The notes beneath the pieces are model-generated. The model was given only the letters and a program-made list of their open reading frames with translations. It made no database searches and was not told where the DNA came from. This document shows, one piece after another, positions 35,633 to 44,286 of a stretch of 64,000 bases of DNA; within the stretch, counting starts at the first letter, position 1; every line of letters starts with the position of its first letter. Source of the stretch: Cyclobacterium jeungdonense (GTDB lineage Bacteria > Bacteroidota > Bacteroidia > Cytophagales > Cyclobacteriaceae); NCBI RefSeq assembly GCF_010994275.1, contig NZ_WMCD01000012.1, forward strand, positions 62,001 to 126,000, read 5' to 3'. The position numbers and the translations under genes are program-made.

Positions 35633-36178
35633 TATCAATAAGGTGTTGACTTATTTATATTACCTATAAGTATTAAAATTTCTTAAGATCTGTCGAAAAC
35701 CCAAATTTTCCAATTCAAGAAAATAGTTTCCCGTCAAAAAACATAACTTCATGAGGATTAGGAAACTCTGACTTCCTGTTTAACGGGTTTGGATTGGTTT
35801 CTTAGACGCTGCAAGGGGAGATTAAACAATACCTTATATTCCCTTATTCTTTCCAACGTGGAATTGTAAACCAAAGTTGTGTCCTGCCTTTTATTGGTTA
35901 ACAACAAACCCTGAAAAGAAAAGGAGGAACAGGGAAAGGCATAGTGCCTTAACCTGCCGGTTAATCGATCGCGTGTTTTTTCTCAGGCGGACGCCTTGCA
36001 CTGGCTTCACTCCTGAATTGACGGGCCTAAACCAAGTAAGTTATCCACAAGCCAGGTTATATTTAAGCCCTGCTGCAAAACTAAAATTATACAGCAAGAA
36101 AGCTGACAAGAAATCAACATACGCATAAATTGGCCAGACTTTCACATTTCATTTTACCTGAAGCAATTTTGACCGCCA

Positions 36179-36195
36179 CCGAACAAAAGTGTCCG
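36179..36195 (-). promoter_or_regulatory. NtrC-type activator site 1 (CGGACA-N4-TGTTCGG)
   Basis: On plus the site reads CCGAACAAAAGTGTCCG, the reverse complement of the motif found at 42058 and 47228. Its centre, 36187, lies exactly 70 bp before the TGGCAT element at 36257, the same distance as in the other two copies. The likely binder is the NtrC-type regulator encoded at 45647-47035. Confidence 0.75.
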
Positions 36196-36256
36196 TACTA
36201 TGAATGGTAGCCGTAACAAACAACCTTACCAGGTGGCCTCAGCGCGTATTTCCAAT

Positions 36257-36272
36257 TGGCATAAATATAGAA
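36257..36272 (+). promoter_or_regulatory. Probable sigma-54 promoter of the first permease gene
   Basis: TGGCAT matches the -24 element, and T and G of the -12 TTGC element are kept at the right spacing (TAGA). The weak -12 is shared in kind with the promoters at 42136 and 47306. It lies 80 bp before the start codon. Confidence 0.6.
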
Positions 36273-36336
36273 TACTCCGTAATGCGATAGGAACGACACA
36301 TCGAAATTACAGATTAACTGAGTAAAGCCAAAAAAG

Positions 36337-38763
36337 ATGATCAAGAATTACTTCAAAATATTTTTCCGAAACCTTAGAAAGCAACCCACTTATTCCCTGA
36401 TCAATATTTTCGGATTGGCTGTAGGCATGGCTTCCAGCATTTTGATATTCATGTTTGTACAACATGAACGCAGTTATGACCAATACCACGAAAAAGCTGA
36501 TCGGATATTCAGGGTATCGAGGGCTTGGTATAATCAGGATGGGGCGATAAGCCTGCACCTTGGCCATGCAGCTCCCCCTTTTGCTCCACTGCTTAAATCT
36601 GATTTTGAGGACCAGATCGAGGAAGCTGTCAGGGTAATGAATACTACGGTAATCATGCGTGATGAAGAGAAAGTGTTTAAAGAAGAGCGCTTCTTTTTTG
36701 CCGATCCTGAGTTGTTTAAGGTTTTTACCTGGAAGTTGCTGAAGGGCAATCCAGCGGATGCCCTTTCATTTCCAGATGGTTTGGTGATCAGTGCGTCCAT
36801 GGCAAAAAAATACTTTGGAGACAAGGATCCTATGGGTAGAGCCCTTGAATTAAGGATCGGGTCCGAACTATACAATGGCCAAGTCCGGGGGGTCATGGAA
36901 GATATCCCCGACAATTCCCATTTCCAGGCTGATTTTTTTGCTTCCATGGAGCCTGTGGTTGATTTCTATGGTGGGTATGAGGCAATGATGGCCAATTTCG
37001 GAAGCAATAATTTTGCAACCTACCTACTACTCGAGGAAGGTGTGGATCCTGATGAAATAGGTGGACAATTACCTGACTTTATCGATCGCCACATTGCTGC
37101 CAGCGGCCAGGGAATACCAGCCTCCAAAGGGACCCAACTCTTTTTGTGGCCATTGACGGATATCCATCTGTATTCCAACCTCGACTCTGAGTTGGAACCC
37201 AATAGTAACATTGAGTATGTATACATATATGGAGCCATCGCTCTTTTTATTCTGTTGATTGCTTGTATCAATTTTATGAACCTGGCCACTGCGCGTTCTG
37301 CCAAAAGAGCAATGGAAGTAGGTCTTAGGAAAGTGATGGGAGCAGACCGACAGCTTTTGGTCAAGCAATTTATGGGAGAAACCATTTTTATGACAGTGGC
37401 GGCACTGGTGATCGCCATGCTGCTTGCCTGGTTTGCATTGCCCTATTTCAATAATTTTACCGGAAAGGATTTGAGCCTAAACCTGATCGATCATCCCGAA
37501 TACCTGGCAGGTTTTGTGGGAATGGTGATCTTGGTTGGTTTGATCGCAGGAAGCTACCCATCACTGTTTCTTTCCGGATTTCAGCCTGCGAGTGTATTAA
37601 AAGGAACCTATAAAATCGGATCCATTCATGAAAAACTAAGGTCATTTTTGGTAGTTGGCCAATTTGCAATTTCTATTGGATTGATCGTAGCAGTATTGGT
37701 GGTGATTAATCAGTTGGAATACATGAAAAATAAAGACCTGGGTTTTGAAAAAAAAGAAATTGCCATCCTCCCGGCATTTGAGGAATTTTCCAATAATATT
37801 TCCTTCTTGAGAGAAAGGTGGATGCAGCATCCCGGAATTGAAGATGTCGCCCTCGCAAGCAGGATACCATCAGGGCGGCTCTTAGATTCCCAGGGAACCC
37901 AGGCAGAAGTGGATGGTGAAATGACTTCTATCAACACCAGAATAGCCGATGTTCATATCAGCCATTCGTTTTTCCAAGCATTTGGCATGGAGATCATCGA
38001 AGGTAGGGATTTTGACATTCTTCTTGCGAGTGATTCCAGTGAATCTTTCATTCTCAATGAATCGGCAGTAAGGGCGATAGGTTGGGCTTCACCAGAAGCC
38101 GCCATTGACAAGCCATTCATATATGGCAACAGAAGAGGACAAGTCGTAGGAGTGGTGAAGGATTTTCATTTTGAATCGCTGCACCAACCCATTAGTCCAA
38201 TGGTATTTATGATACCAGACACCCGAATCAATCAGGTGGCCATTAAACTAAGCCCAACAGGCAGGGAAGAGGCATTGGCTTACCTACGTGATGAATGGTT
38301 GGCCACACGCCCTGACTATCCCTTAGAGATTTCTTTCGTGGCTGATAAATTTGATGAGCAATATGAAGCAGAAGAGAAAGTGGGTGCAATCTTTGGTTTT
38401 TTCGCGGGTTTGGCCATACTTATTTCTGTTTTGGGACTGTTTGGCCTTTCCGCATATGCTACCGAACAAAGACTCAAGGAAATTGGGATTAGGAAGGTGC
38501 TGGGGGCTAGCAGCTTGAATATCGTTTCTCTTTTGGGAAAGGATTTTTTGAAGCTAGTGATTATAGGATTCATTATCGCTGTTCCATTAGCATGGATTGG
38601 TATGAGTAAGTGGTTAGAAAATTTCGCGTACAGTATAACCGTTTCCTGGATGATCATTGCTATTTCAGGTTGCCTGGCAGTATTGATTGCTGCTGCAACG
38701 GTCAGTTCCCAGTCTTACCGGGCAGCTTTGGTCAATCCTGTGGAAACGTTTAAGAAAGAGTAA
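36337..38763 (+). CDS. FtsX/MacB-like ABC transporter permease (first)
   Basis: This 808-residue protein starts with the family signature IKNYFKIFFRNLRKQPTYSLINIFGLAVG. It shows two MacB-type periplasmic domains and two FtsX blocks: membrane segments near 20-40, 290-310, 345-370, 385-410, 435-455, and again near 685-705, 735-755 and 770-790. The motifs RAMEVGLRKVMGA and RLKEIGIRKVLGA mark the two FtsX loops that contact the ATPase. Known relatives export lipoproteins, macrolides or peptides, or transmit signals across the envelope. No ATPase is adjacent; the nearest is at 42200. It is preceded by activator site 1 and a sigma-54-like promoter, so it belongs to the NtrC-controlled export system. 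The substrate is unknown. Confidence 0.9.
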   Translation: MIKNYFKIFFRNLRKQPTYSLINIFGLAVGMASSILIFMFVQHERSYDQYHEKADRIFRVSRAWYNQDGAISLHLGHAAPPFAPLLKSDFEDQIEEAVRVMNTTVIMRDEEKVFKEERFFFADPELFKVFTWKLLKGNPADALSFPDGLVISASMAKKYFGDKDPMGRALELRIGSELYNGQVRGVMEDIPDNSHFQADFFASMEPVVDFYGGYEAMMANFGSNNFATYLLLEEGVDPDEIGGQLPDFIDRHIAASGQGIPASKGTQLFLWPLTDIHLYSNLDSELEPNSNIEYVYIYGAIALFILLIACINFMNLATARSAKRAMEVGLRKVMGADRQLLVKQFMGETIFMTVAALVIAMLLAWFALPYFNNFTGKDLSLNLIDHPEYLAGFVGMVILVGLIAGSYPSLFLSGFQPASVLKGTYKIGSIHEKLRSFLVVGQFAISIGLIVAVLVVINQLEYMKNKDLGFEKKEIAILPAFEEFSNNISFLRERWMQHPGIEDVALASRIPSGRLLDSQGTQAEVDGEMTSINTRIADVHISHSFFQAFGMEIIEGRDFDILLASDSSESFILNESAVRAIGWASPEAAIDKPFIYGNRRGQVVGVVKDFHFESLHQPISPMVFMIPDTRINQVAIKLSPTGREEALAYLRDEWLATRPDYPLEISFVADKFDEQYEAEEKVGAIFGFFAGLAILISVLGLFGLSAYATEQRLKEIGIRKVLGASSLNIVSLLGKDFLKLVIIGFIIAVPLAWIGMSKWLENFAYSITVSWMIIAISGCLAVLIAAATVSSQSYRAALVNPVETFKKE

Positions 38764-38772
38764 TTTGCTGTT

Positions 38773-38804
38773 GCCTCTATATTTCATAAAAATGAGGCTT
38801 TTTT
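38773..38804 (+). terminator. Weak stem-loop with T-run between two permease genes
   Basis: GCCTC (38773-38777) pairs with GAGGC (38794-38798), followed by six T. The stem is short with a 16-base loop, so termination is likely incomplete and the second permease may be partly co-transcribed. Confidence 0.4.
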
Positions 38805-38867
38805 CCAAAACAATTTTACTCGAAAATGATACTTCCAGTTCTCTAAATTGCAGACCAGAAATTGATT

Positions 38868-41294
38868 ATGCTGAAAAACTACTTTAAGATCGCTTACCGG
38901 AGCCTGTTACGGCATAAAATCTTTTCGACCATAAACATTTTGGGGCTGTCTATAGGCATCGCTTCCTGTTTGATTTGCCTATTATTTGTGAAAAATGAAT
39001 GGAGCTACGACCGTTTTCATAAAAAATCTGATCGCATTTTCAGGGTTGTTTTCCAGGGCAATATCCAAGGGGAAGTCCTAAAGGAGGCTCATGTGATGCC
39101 TCCTGTGGCAGAGGCCTTGCTTGCTGATTACCCGGAGGTATTGGCCGCAACCCGGATACGGTTAATGGGCTCACCTACAATCACGGTGGATGAAGACCAA
39201 TTCAGAAATCACCACGCAGCATTTGTGGATGCCAATTTTTTTGAAGTGTTTACCTTTCCTCTTCTAAAAGGAAATCCTGAAAAGGCCTTGATCGAACCCA
39301 ACAGTCTGGTACTTTCCCAATCCGTAGCCGAAACGTATTTTGGGGGTCAGGACCCCCTGGGAAAAGTCATCTGGATGAACGATGGAAAGGAGGGCTTTAC
39401 CATTACCGGGGTGATGGCCGACATGCCACAGCAATCCCATTTCCGATTTGACATGCTGGCATCCATGTCCACCTTTCCGGAAGCCAGCAACCCTTCCTTT
39501 ATGGTTTCTGAATTCTACACCTACCTGGTTTTACCGGAGCAATATGATTACAGGAAACTGGAAGCAAAGATGCCACAGGTGACCCAAAAATACATCGGTC
39601 CCCAGCTTCAAACCGGAATGGGCATTAGTCTAGAAGCATTTCAAGCAGCGGGAAACAAAATTGGGCTTTACCTTCAACCACTAACAGACATTCACCTGCA
39701 CTCCGATCTGATGGGTGAATTAGGATCGGGTGGAGATATCCGGTATGTGTATATTTTCATTGCCATCGCCGTTTTTATGTTGCTCATCGCCTGTATCAAT
39801 TTCATCAATTTATCAACGGCAAGTGGCAGCAGACGGGCCAGAGAGGTGGGGGTTCGCAAAGTCCTGGGCGCTGCACAACGGCAGTTGAGGGGGCAGTTTC
39901 TGGCAGAATCCATCCTGCTCAGCGGTTTAGCACTCTTGCTGGCACTTGCACTGCTGCAGCTGACATTGCCATTTTTTAATGACTTTTCGGAAGTTCAACT
40001 TAGTTTCTCATTAAGCGAAAATGGTTGGCTACTCCCTTTCCTCCTGTTATTTGGATTGAGTATAGGTGTATTGGCAGGAGCCTATCCGGCCTTCTTTTTA
40101 TCCTCTTTTAGTACCGTAAGTGTATTGAAAAGCGCACCCACAGGCCATCCTGGTAAAGGAAAGGTAAGTTTAAGAAGTGGTTTGGTGGTCTTCCAATTTT
40201 GTATATCCATTATATTGATCATGGGCTCCATGGTTGTATACCGCCAATTGGGCTATATTCAAAACAAAGACCTGGGCTATGAAAAAGAGCAGGTTTTGAT
40301 TCTTCCGGATGTTGGGCAGCTGGGAAATAATGCGGAAGCCTTCCGTCAGCAACTGCTTCAGGATGAAAGGGTGGTTCATGTAAGTATTTCCGGCTACCTT
40401 CCTTCCGGGCCCAGCTATAACAACAATTATTTCGTTTTTCCCGAAGACGACCCTTCCCTACAGATCAAAACCCTTCGGTATGATGTGGACGAGGAGTACG
40501 TTCCCACCCTGGGCTTGGAATTGATTACAGGTAGGAATTTTTCAATTGAATACGGTTCGGATGATGCTGCAATGCTGATCAATGAAACAGCTGCCATAGC
40601 ATTGGGTTGGGAAAACGATGCGCTTGGTAAGCACCTGTCCCATTCCAATAATGAGGGTGAAAGAACAAGCTATCGCATCATTGGTGTCGTTAAGGATTTT
40701 CATTTCCGGTCCATGCACGAACGCATTGCTCCATTAGTGATGACGCTGGGCAGCGGCAATGGAGCGGTGATCGCAAAAATAAACACCGACCAGGTAACCG
40801 AGCTATTGGAGTCTATAAAAGACAAATGGACCTCAATGGCAGGGAATGAACCCTTTACATACAGTTTTCTGGATGACAGGTTTTACCAAACCTACGCTAC
40901 CGAAAGGAAAATGGGAAAAGTGGTCACCATTTTTTCTGGTCTAACGGTGTTTATTGCCTCTATGGGTTTGTTTGGACTGGCCACTTTTACGACCAAACAA
41001 AGAACCAAGGAAATTGGCATTCGAAAGGTGCTCGGAGCCGAGATCGCAGGGATAGTCCTGATGCTTTCCGGAGATTTTCTTAAACTGGTTGGGATTGCAG
41101 CGATTTGTGCCTTCCCAATTTCAGCTTGGGTCATGGGAGCCTGGCTGGAAGGTTTCGCTTACCGGATTGCCATTGGACCTTGGACCTACCTGGGGGCAGG
41201 CATGATTGCCGCAATTGTAGCTTTTCTCACCACCGGGTATCTTGCCCTGCAAGCAGCCAGAACTAATCCGGTTACTAACCTTAGAAATGAATGA
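38868..41294 (+). CDS. FtsX/MacB-like ABC transporter permease (second)
   Basis: This protein of 808 residues from ATG 38868 (TTG 38862 is possible) is paralogous to the preceding gene: LKNYFKIAYRSLLRHKIFSTINILGLSIG, two extracytoplasmic MacB-like domains, and the ATPase-contact loops RAREVGVRKVLGA and RTKEIGIRKVLGA. Membrane segments lie near residues 20-40, 295-315, 350-375, 390-415, 435-455 and three at the C-terminus. Divergence between the two permeases is considerable in the periplasmic domains, which suggests different partners or cargo. It follows the first permease by 104 bp with only a weak hairpin between. It has no dedicated ATPase beside it. Confidence 0.9.
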   Translation: MLKNYFKIAYRSLLRHKIFSTINILGLSIGIASCLICLLFVKNEWSYDRFHKKSDRIFRVVFQGNIQGEVLKEAHVMPPVAEALLADYPEVLAATRIRLMGSPTITVDEDQFRNHHAAFVDANFFEVFTFPLLKGNPEKALIEPNSLVLSQSVAETYFGGQDPLGKVIWMNDGKEGFTITGVMADMPQQSHFRFDMLASMSTFPEASNPSFMVSEFYTYLVLPEQYDYRKLEAKMPQVTQKYIGPQLQTGMGISLEAFQAAGNKIGLYLQPLTDIHLHSDLMGELGSGGDIRYVYIFIAIAVFMLLIACINFINLSTASGSRRAREVGVRKVLGAAQRQLRGQFLAESILLSGLALLLALALLQLTLPFFNDFSEVQLSFSLSENGWLLPFLLLFGLSIGVLAGAYPAFFLSSFSTVSVLKSAPTGHPGKGKVSLRSGLVVFQFCISIILIMGSMVVYRQLGYIQNKDLGYEKEQVLILPDVGQLGNNAEAFRQQLLQDERVVHVSISGYLPSGPSYNNNYFVFPEDDPSLQIKTLRYDVDEEYVPTLGLELITGRNFSIEYGSDDAAMLINETAAIALGWENDALGKHLSHSNNEGERTSYRIIGVVKDFHFRSMHERIAPLVMTLGSGNGAVIAKINTDQVTELLESIKDKWTSMAGNEPFTYSFLDDRFYQTYATERKMGKVVTIFSGLTVFIASMGLFGLATFTTKQRTKEIGIRKVLGAEIAGIVLMLSGDFLKLVGIAAICAFPISAWVMGAWLEGFAYRIAIGPWTYLGAGMIAAIVAFLTTGYLALQAARTNPVTNLRNE

Positions 41295-41507
41295 ATGGAT
41301 AGGTTGAGATTCCGTATCCGTAGGTATGTGTTTTCTTTTTTGCACAGATTAATTGATTGAATTTGGTCAGCACATCGATTCATCAGCGAATCAAACAATC
41401 GAACCATCAGACCATTCTATCATTAAACCTTCGGGATCCCATTTTATGTCAGCAAATTACTATACGGAACAGTTTTTGCACTAATTCAATAAAAAAAATA
41501 AAAAGAA

Positions 41508-41795
41508 ATGGATAACAGGGAAAAACTAGAAAAAATGGATCGGGCTTTAAGGATGTTAGAAGACCTTAAGAATAGTCAGGTTGCCATGGTGGAAAAGTCT
41601 TCAAAACTTCAGTTGGACGCAATGGAATTCAATTTCTCAGAAATGGAAAAAAATATGGGAAATCTATTCTCCACATTTAATGAGTCCTTGGATATTATTG
41701 ATACTGAATTGGAGCGCTTTGAAATCAAAAGGAACCAATTCGAAATGAAACACGGATTGGATAAGGAGGAAGGATTAAGTTCAAAAGATGATTAA
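41508..41795 (+). CDS. Small charged coiled-coil protein, unknown function
   Basis: This 95-residue protein has no signal peptide or membrane helix. Heptad-like spacing of Leu, Met and Phe across about residues 5-80 (LEKMDRALRMLEDL, MEKNMGNLFSTF, DIIDTELERFEI) suggests a coiled coil. I do not recognise a family. It has an A-rich leader typical of real genes in this group, and a strong terminator 33 bp after its stop, so it is probably expressed. It sits between the second permease and the ATPase of the export system, separated from the ATPase by a terminator and by the sigma-54-type promoter. Its link to export is only positional. Confidence 0.65.
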   Translation: MDNREKLEKMDRALRMLEDLKNSQVAMVEKSSKLQLDAMEFNFSEMEKNMGNLFSTFNESLDIIDTELERFEIKRNQFEMKHGLDKEEGLSSKDD

Positions 41796-41827
41796 GTAAC
41801 CAATTCAACGTTAAAAGATTAATTACC

Positions 41828-41864
41828 AAAAACAGCCACTAACATTAAAGGCTGTTTTTTTTTT
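41828..41864 (+). terminator. Rho-independent terminator
   Basis: AAAAACAGCC (41828-41837) pairs perfectly with GGCTGTTTTT (41850-41859), and the T-run continues to 41864. It ends the small-protein transcript and insulates the NtrC-controlled ATPase operon. The remaining bases to 42199 carry no gene apart from the regulator sites listed. Confidence 0.9.
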
Positions 41865-42057
41865 ACTTAAAAAAAACCACTTTTCACCTGCCAGCCGCTC
41901 ACTGGTACAGGAATGCCCACCCTGATTATTTGAATATAGAATGGTATCGGCTCATCAACAGAATTTTTATTTGGCTATTTAGTCTCAATTTTCACCCTGA
42001 TTCCGTTAATCAAACCATCCCATCATCAAATAACCAGACCATCGTTTTGTTCGCCAG

Positions 42058-42074
42058 CGGACAAAGGTGTTCGG
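42058..42074 (+). promoter_or_regulatory. NtrC-type activator site 2 (CGGACA-N4-TGTTCGG)
   Basis: CGGACAAAGGTGTTCGG, centre 42066, is 70 bp before TGGCAT at 42136. Identical outside the 4-base spacer to the sites at 36179 (inverted) and 47228. Confidence 0.75.
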
Positions 42075-42135
42075 CTGAAGTGAGGCTTAGGTGGACGCAA
42101 TACCCTATTTTTGGCCTATACAAGGCCATTTTTTA

Positions 42136-42151
42136 TGGCATGGAAGTGGAA
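42136..42151 (+). promoter_or_regulatory. Probable sigma-54 promoter of the ATPase-TolC operon
   Basis: TGGCAT -24 element with TGGA at the -12 position, 64 bp before the ATPase start at 42200. Same geometry to the activator site as the other two promoters. Confidence 0.6.
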
Positions 42152-42199
42152 ACAAACTTTACCATCGGATATATTTACCAAGGCCATCAAACTAAATTC

Positions 42200-42874
42200 A
42201 TGATAGAATTAAAAGAAATTGACAAATTTATAGAATCCCGGTTCCAACGGGTTTTTATATTAAAAGGGATTCACTTACACGTTGAGCAAGGCGAATTTAT
42301 CACCCTAATGGGGCCTTCCGGGGTAGGAAAGTCCACTTTGCTAAACATAATTGGTCTTCTGGACGATGATTATGAGGGATCCTATTTTTTTGACGGCAAT
42401 GCCATCGCTTCCATGAAAGACAAGCAACGGACTGCGCTTCATAAATCCGAATTTGGATACATTTTCCAGGCATATCACCTGATTGATGAGTTGACTGTTT
42501 ATGAGAACATAGAGACGCCTTTACTTTACAGAAATGTCTCCTCCTCTGAAAGGAAAAGCATCGTAGCGGGCCTGCTGGATCGATTCAATATGGTAGCAAA
42601 AAAAGACCTGTTTCCGGAGCAGCTATCCGGTGGACAACAGCAACTTGTAGGCGTGGCAAGGGCCATTGCCGGTAAACCCCGGGTGCTTTTGGCAGACGAG
42701 CCTACCGGAAATCTCCATTCTGCTCAGGCAAGAGAAATCATGGAAGTGTTTCAGGAACTAAACAGAGAAGGTACCACCATCATCCAGGCGACCCATGCCA
42801 GAGAAAATGCGGAGTACGGCAGCCGGCTGATTGATATGTTGGATGGGAAAATTGCTCAAGATACCAGGCTTTGA
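42200..42874 (+). CDS. ABC transporter ATPase of the MacB/LolD type (first)
   Basis: I chose ATG 42200 (224 residues), which begins MIELKEIDKF, the usual N-terminus; the frame is open from 41930, but that part contains the activator site and promoter. Walker A is GPSGVGKST, the signature LSGGQQQLVGVARAIAG, Walker B VLLADEPTG, and the switch His is in ATHA. The family drives FtsX-type permeases. The signature helix has Leu-Val-Gly where relatives usually have Arg-Val-Ala, and Asn-Leu-His replaces the more common Asn-Leu-Asp after Walker B, so it is a diverged copy. It is followed after one base by a TolC-like gene and could serve the permeases at 36337 and 38868. Confidence 0.92.
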   Translation: MIELKEIDKFIESRFQRVFILKGIHLHVEQGEFITLMGPSGVGKSTLLNIIGLLDDDYEGSYFFDGNAIASMKDKQRTALHKSEFGYIFQAYHLIDELTVYENIETPLLYRNVSSSERKSIVAGLLDRFNMVAKKDLFPEQLSGGQQQLVGVARAIAGKPRVLLADEPTGNLHSAQAREIMEVFQELNREGTTIIQATHARENAEYGSRLIDMLDGKIAQDTRL

Positions 42875-42875
42875 T

Positions 42876-44213
42876 ATGAAAAATTTGATGATTGCATTTG
42901 TACTCTGTGTCCTAGGGGTACCCGTATGGGGCCAGGATACCCTCCCCCTCACCTTTACCGAAGCAGTGTCCATCGGACTGGAGCAGAACCTGGAATATAA
43001 AACCAGAAAAAATCAACAGGAGGTATTGTCCATGTCCAGGATAAATGCCCGTTTACGTCATCTACCCTCTGTCAATATCAATAGTAATTTTAACCGACAA
43101 GTAGGGCAGCAATTTCAGCAGGTAGAGGGGCAGTTGATCGTAACTAACCAGATCAATGACATCATATCTTCAGGACTCAATGCCAGAATCCCCATTTTCT
43201 ATGGTTTTCAACGCCTAAATGAAACCAAGGCTGCTGGTTTCTTGGAGGAGGCTGGAGAAAATGCCTTAGCCCGGGCGAAAGAAGAGGTGAGTTTTACCAT
43301 TGCCCAGCAATACCTTCAGGTGCTACTAGACGAGCAGTTGTATGCCATCGCCATGGAAAACCTGGAGAATCAAAAAAATCAACTGGAGCAAATCGAAGGT
43401 TTTGTGGAGGTTGGACTGCGGACCCTTTCCGATCAGTACAATCAACAGTCTGAAGTGGCCAGGTTGGAAACGGTGGCCCTGAATGCGAAAATCCAGTGGG
43501 AGACTGATCTCTGGGCCCTGGCCGAAACACTGCAACTCGAACCAAATAGTTTGCCGTTGCCGGCACCAGTGGTCCTTGACCAAAACCACAGCGAATGGTT
43601 GGAGATGGGGATACAGGAAATCTATGATCTGGCGATACAGCATCGCCGTGATTTGAAAGAGCAGGAGCTCCTGGCACAAGGAAACCAGCGGCTGCTAGCG
43701 GCTGCAAAAGGATCTTTGTATCCGCAACTCTCTGCTTTTTTTAACTACAACACCTTTTTTACTTCTCTGGATGAAAGGACCATTAGCGATCAATTACTCA
43801 TGGTATACCCTCAAAGAATCTTCGGTTTTTCCCTAAGTATCCCTGTCTTTAACAATTTCAACAATAAAACCGCTATCACCCGTGCAAGGGTGGAAATGAT
43901 GAACCAAAAATTGGAAAAAACGGCCATGGAAAGAAAAATCTTCCAGGAAGTGAAGCTTGCCCTGGAAAATTTTAAAGCTGCCATTCAAACCAAGACTTCC
44001 ACCGAACTGCAGCTCAAAGCGGCTCAGGAAGCTCAGAAAGCAATTTCAGAAAGGTTCAGCTTGGGTGTAAGTAATTTTGTGGACCTGGCACAGGCGAATG
44101 AACAATTGGTCACCGCCCAAGCCGATCATATTCAGGCCGCATACACGCTATTCTTTCAAAAAATCATAATGAACTATGCGATAGGCCTGTTGGCGGAGGA
44201 TTTACAGCTATGA
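42876..44213 (+). CDS. TolC-like outer-membrane efflux protein
   Basis: This 445-residue protein from ATG 42876 (one base after the ATPase stop) has a signal peptide ending in VWGQD. The two TolC-type halves are visible as long helices with repeated beta segments: LTFTEAVSIGLEQNLEYKTRK, ARIPIFYG for the first, SIPVFNNFNNKTAITRARVEMMNQ and FSLGVSNFVDLAQANEQLVTAQADH for the second (quoted in pieces). Trimers of this family form the outer-membrane channel of tripartite exporters. The adaptor of the system is at 47356. Starting the frame at 42831 would overlap the ATPase and spoil the signal peptide. Confidence 0.92.
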   Translation: MKNLMIAFVLCVLGVPVWGQDTLPLTFTEAVSIGLEQNLEYKTRKNQQEVLSMSRINARLRHLPSVNINSNFNRQVGQQFQQVEGQLIVTNQINDIISSGLNARIPIFYGFQRLNETKAAGFLEEAGENALARAKEEVSFTIAQQYLQVLLDEQLYAIAMENLENQKNQLEQIEGFVEVGLRTLSDQYNQQSEVARLETVALNAKIQWETDLWALAETLQLEPNSLPLPAPVVLDQNHSEWLEMGIQEIYDLAIQHRRDLKEQELLAQGNQRLLAAAKGSLYPQLSAFFNYNTFFTSLDERTISDQLLMVYPQRIFGFSLSIPVFNNFNNKTAITRARVEMMNQKLEKTAMERKIFQEVKLALENFKAAIQTKTSTELQLKAAQEAQKAISERFSLGVSNFVDLAQANEQLVTAQADHIQAAYTLFFQKIIMNYAIGLLAEDLQL

Positions 44214-44286
44214 GGGCTTTGCTAATGGAGATTCTTAAAATAAAATAGTAAACTACCCCTGGGAATCACCTATTACATTAAATGCA

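Larger units (their letters stand above)
35633..36336. other. 704-bp intergenic region without a convincing gene
   Basis: Short frames exist on both strands, including one at 35877-36128 on plus, but none has a recognisable start region, domain or neighbour logic. On minus, pieces between about 35780 and 36110 read like fragments of a secreted protein broken by stops and frame changes, but too weakly to call a pseudogene. The right end holds the regulator site (36179) and the -24-like element (36257) of the permease gene. Confidence 0.5.

Noticed and set aside
35877..36128. Plus-strand frame of 83 codons in the 704-bp gap
   Set aside because: No family resemblance, no clear ribosome-binding context, and mixed composition. 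It is more likely chance than a gene.
41388..42045. Similar ATCAAAC/ACCATCA-rich stretches near 41388-41430 and 42003-42045
   Set aside because: Only short, degenerate similarity in AT/CA-rich noncoding DNA. No clear unit length or boundary, so not called as a repeat.
41930..42199. N-terminal extension of the ATPase frame
   Set aside because: It would place coding sequence over the activator site and the sigma-54-like promoter and adds about 90 residues not found in this ATPase family.
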